Position numbers and translations under genes: made by a program | Shown here: one piece after another, positions 14,321-14,566 of the stretch | Layout of the letters: every line of letters begins with the position of its first letter | Numbering within the stretch: the stretch's first letter is position 1 | The notes under the pieces: model-generated | What the model was told of the DNA's origin: nothing | Databases searched by the model: none | The model's input: the letters and a program-made list of their open reading frames with translations, nothing else | Assembly (NCBI GenBank): GCA_016789785.1 | Contig: JAEUQE010000228.1 | Location: 1-14,566, forward strand | Source of the DNA: Bryobacterales bacterium | GTDB taxonomy: Bacteria > Acidobacteriota > Terriglobia > Bryobacterales > Bryobacteraceae | Direction: 5' to 3' | Length of the DNA: 14,566 nucleotides

Positions 14321-14566
14321 CTCACCGTGACCGGCAAACATTGTCCACTCGTCTTTCAGACTGGCGAGATAGCCAACGGCAAGCCGATCGTCGACGGGCA
14401 GCACCCGCACGATCTATTGATGGAGCTGAGTATCCACTACGCGCGTCCAATCGGCGAGAAGGCGTTGATCAACCTCTACTACGCGCCCGTCGGCGACGTA
14501 GCACTCGGACCTGTCGCGTTTCCGCATCGTGCGTCGGCCATGGAATTGCCGCAAGCGACGTTGGGT
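14321..14566 (+). pseudogene. Second copy of outer-membrane barrel family, missing its 5' end (runs off right edge)
   Basis: The plus-strand frame reads LTVTGKHCPLVFQTGEIANG, then IVDGQHPHDLLMEL, NLYYAPVGDVALGP and FPHRASAMELPQATLG to the edge. This is the conserved front half of the same barrel family whose C-terminus lies at bases 1-273; the QHPHD and AFPHRASA motifs are diagnostic from memory. Family members carry roughly 100 more residues before this point (signal peptide and SGPRGGDK-like region). Here the frame is open back to ATG 14150, but that stretch is the antisense of the AlbA_2 remnant and is not family-like. It therefore looks 5'-truncated by a rearrangement, with the junction between about 14286 and 14320. 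Confidence 0.6.

Noticed and set aside
1..14566. Window as a closed circle whose two barrel pieces are one gene
   Set aside because: The pieces do not overlap and about 200 middle residues would be missing. The right piece also lacks its normal 5' end, so two copies or a larger rearrangement is simpler.

Overview
This 14.6-kb GC-rich window looks like chromosomal accessory DNA from an Acidobacteriota-like bacterium (an inference, moderate confidence). The clues are the outer-membrane-barrel family at both edges, the small 'WNPP' exported protein after the pump genes, and the RND-DUF190 pairing. No tRNA, rRNA, CRISPR array or transposase was seen.

Layout. Left edge (1-273, +): the C-terminal part of an outer-membrane beta-barrel protein. 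From 277 to 12253 everything is on the minus strand. Read in the direction of transcription, it starts with a heavy-metal RND export operon: outer-membrane channel (10970-12253), lipoprotein adaptor (9792-10958), HME-RND pump (6682-9783), a DUF190 PII-like protein overlapping by ATGA (6380-6685), and a small exported protein overlapping by GTGA (5826-6383). Next come a broken GlsB/YeaQ-like membrane protein (about 5600-5930) and a frameshifted DedA gene (4922-5505). An aminoacyl-phosphatidylglycerol operon follows: small secreted Lys/His-rich protein (4573-4797), synthase with DUF2156 domain (2767-4545), VirJ/AcvB-like hydrolase (2003-2770), MprF-type flippase half (1083-2021), a channel-like membrane protein (388-1044) and a possible 30-residue membrane peptide (277-369). 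To the right, divergent from the efflux operon, lies a NarL-type two-component pair (12467-13510 and 13476-14117). The right edge holds a broken AlbA_2/Schlafen domain (minus strand) and a 5'-truncated second copy of the barrel family (+ strand).

How it may work together. The efflux operon would export metal ions across both membranes, with the divergent kinase/regulator pair the obvious control candidate. The lipid operon would make, move and hydrolyse aminoacylated phosphatidylglycerol, altering surface charge; DedA is also a lipid-handling family. An exact 15-base match (GCAAATCCTCCCTTG) lies upstream of both the kinase gene and the lipid operon, suggesting that the two modules share a control signal.

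Points of interest: the module is bracketed by two same-orientation members of one barrel family; a split MprF is paired with an AcvB-like hydrolase; and three frameshifts are each repaired by adding one base to a short homopolymer, so they may be sequencing errors or real decay.
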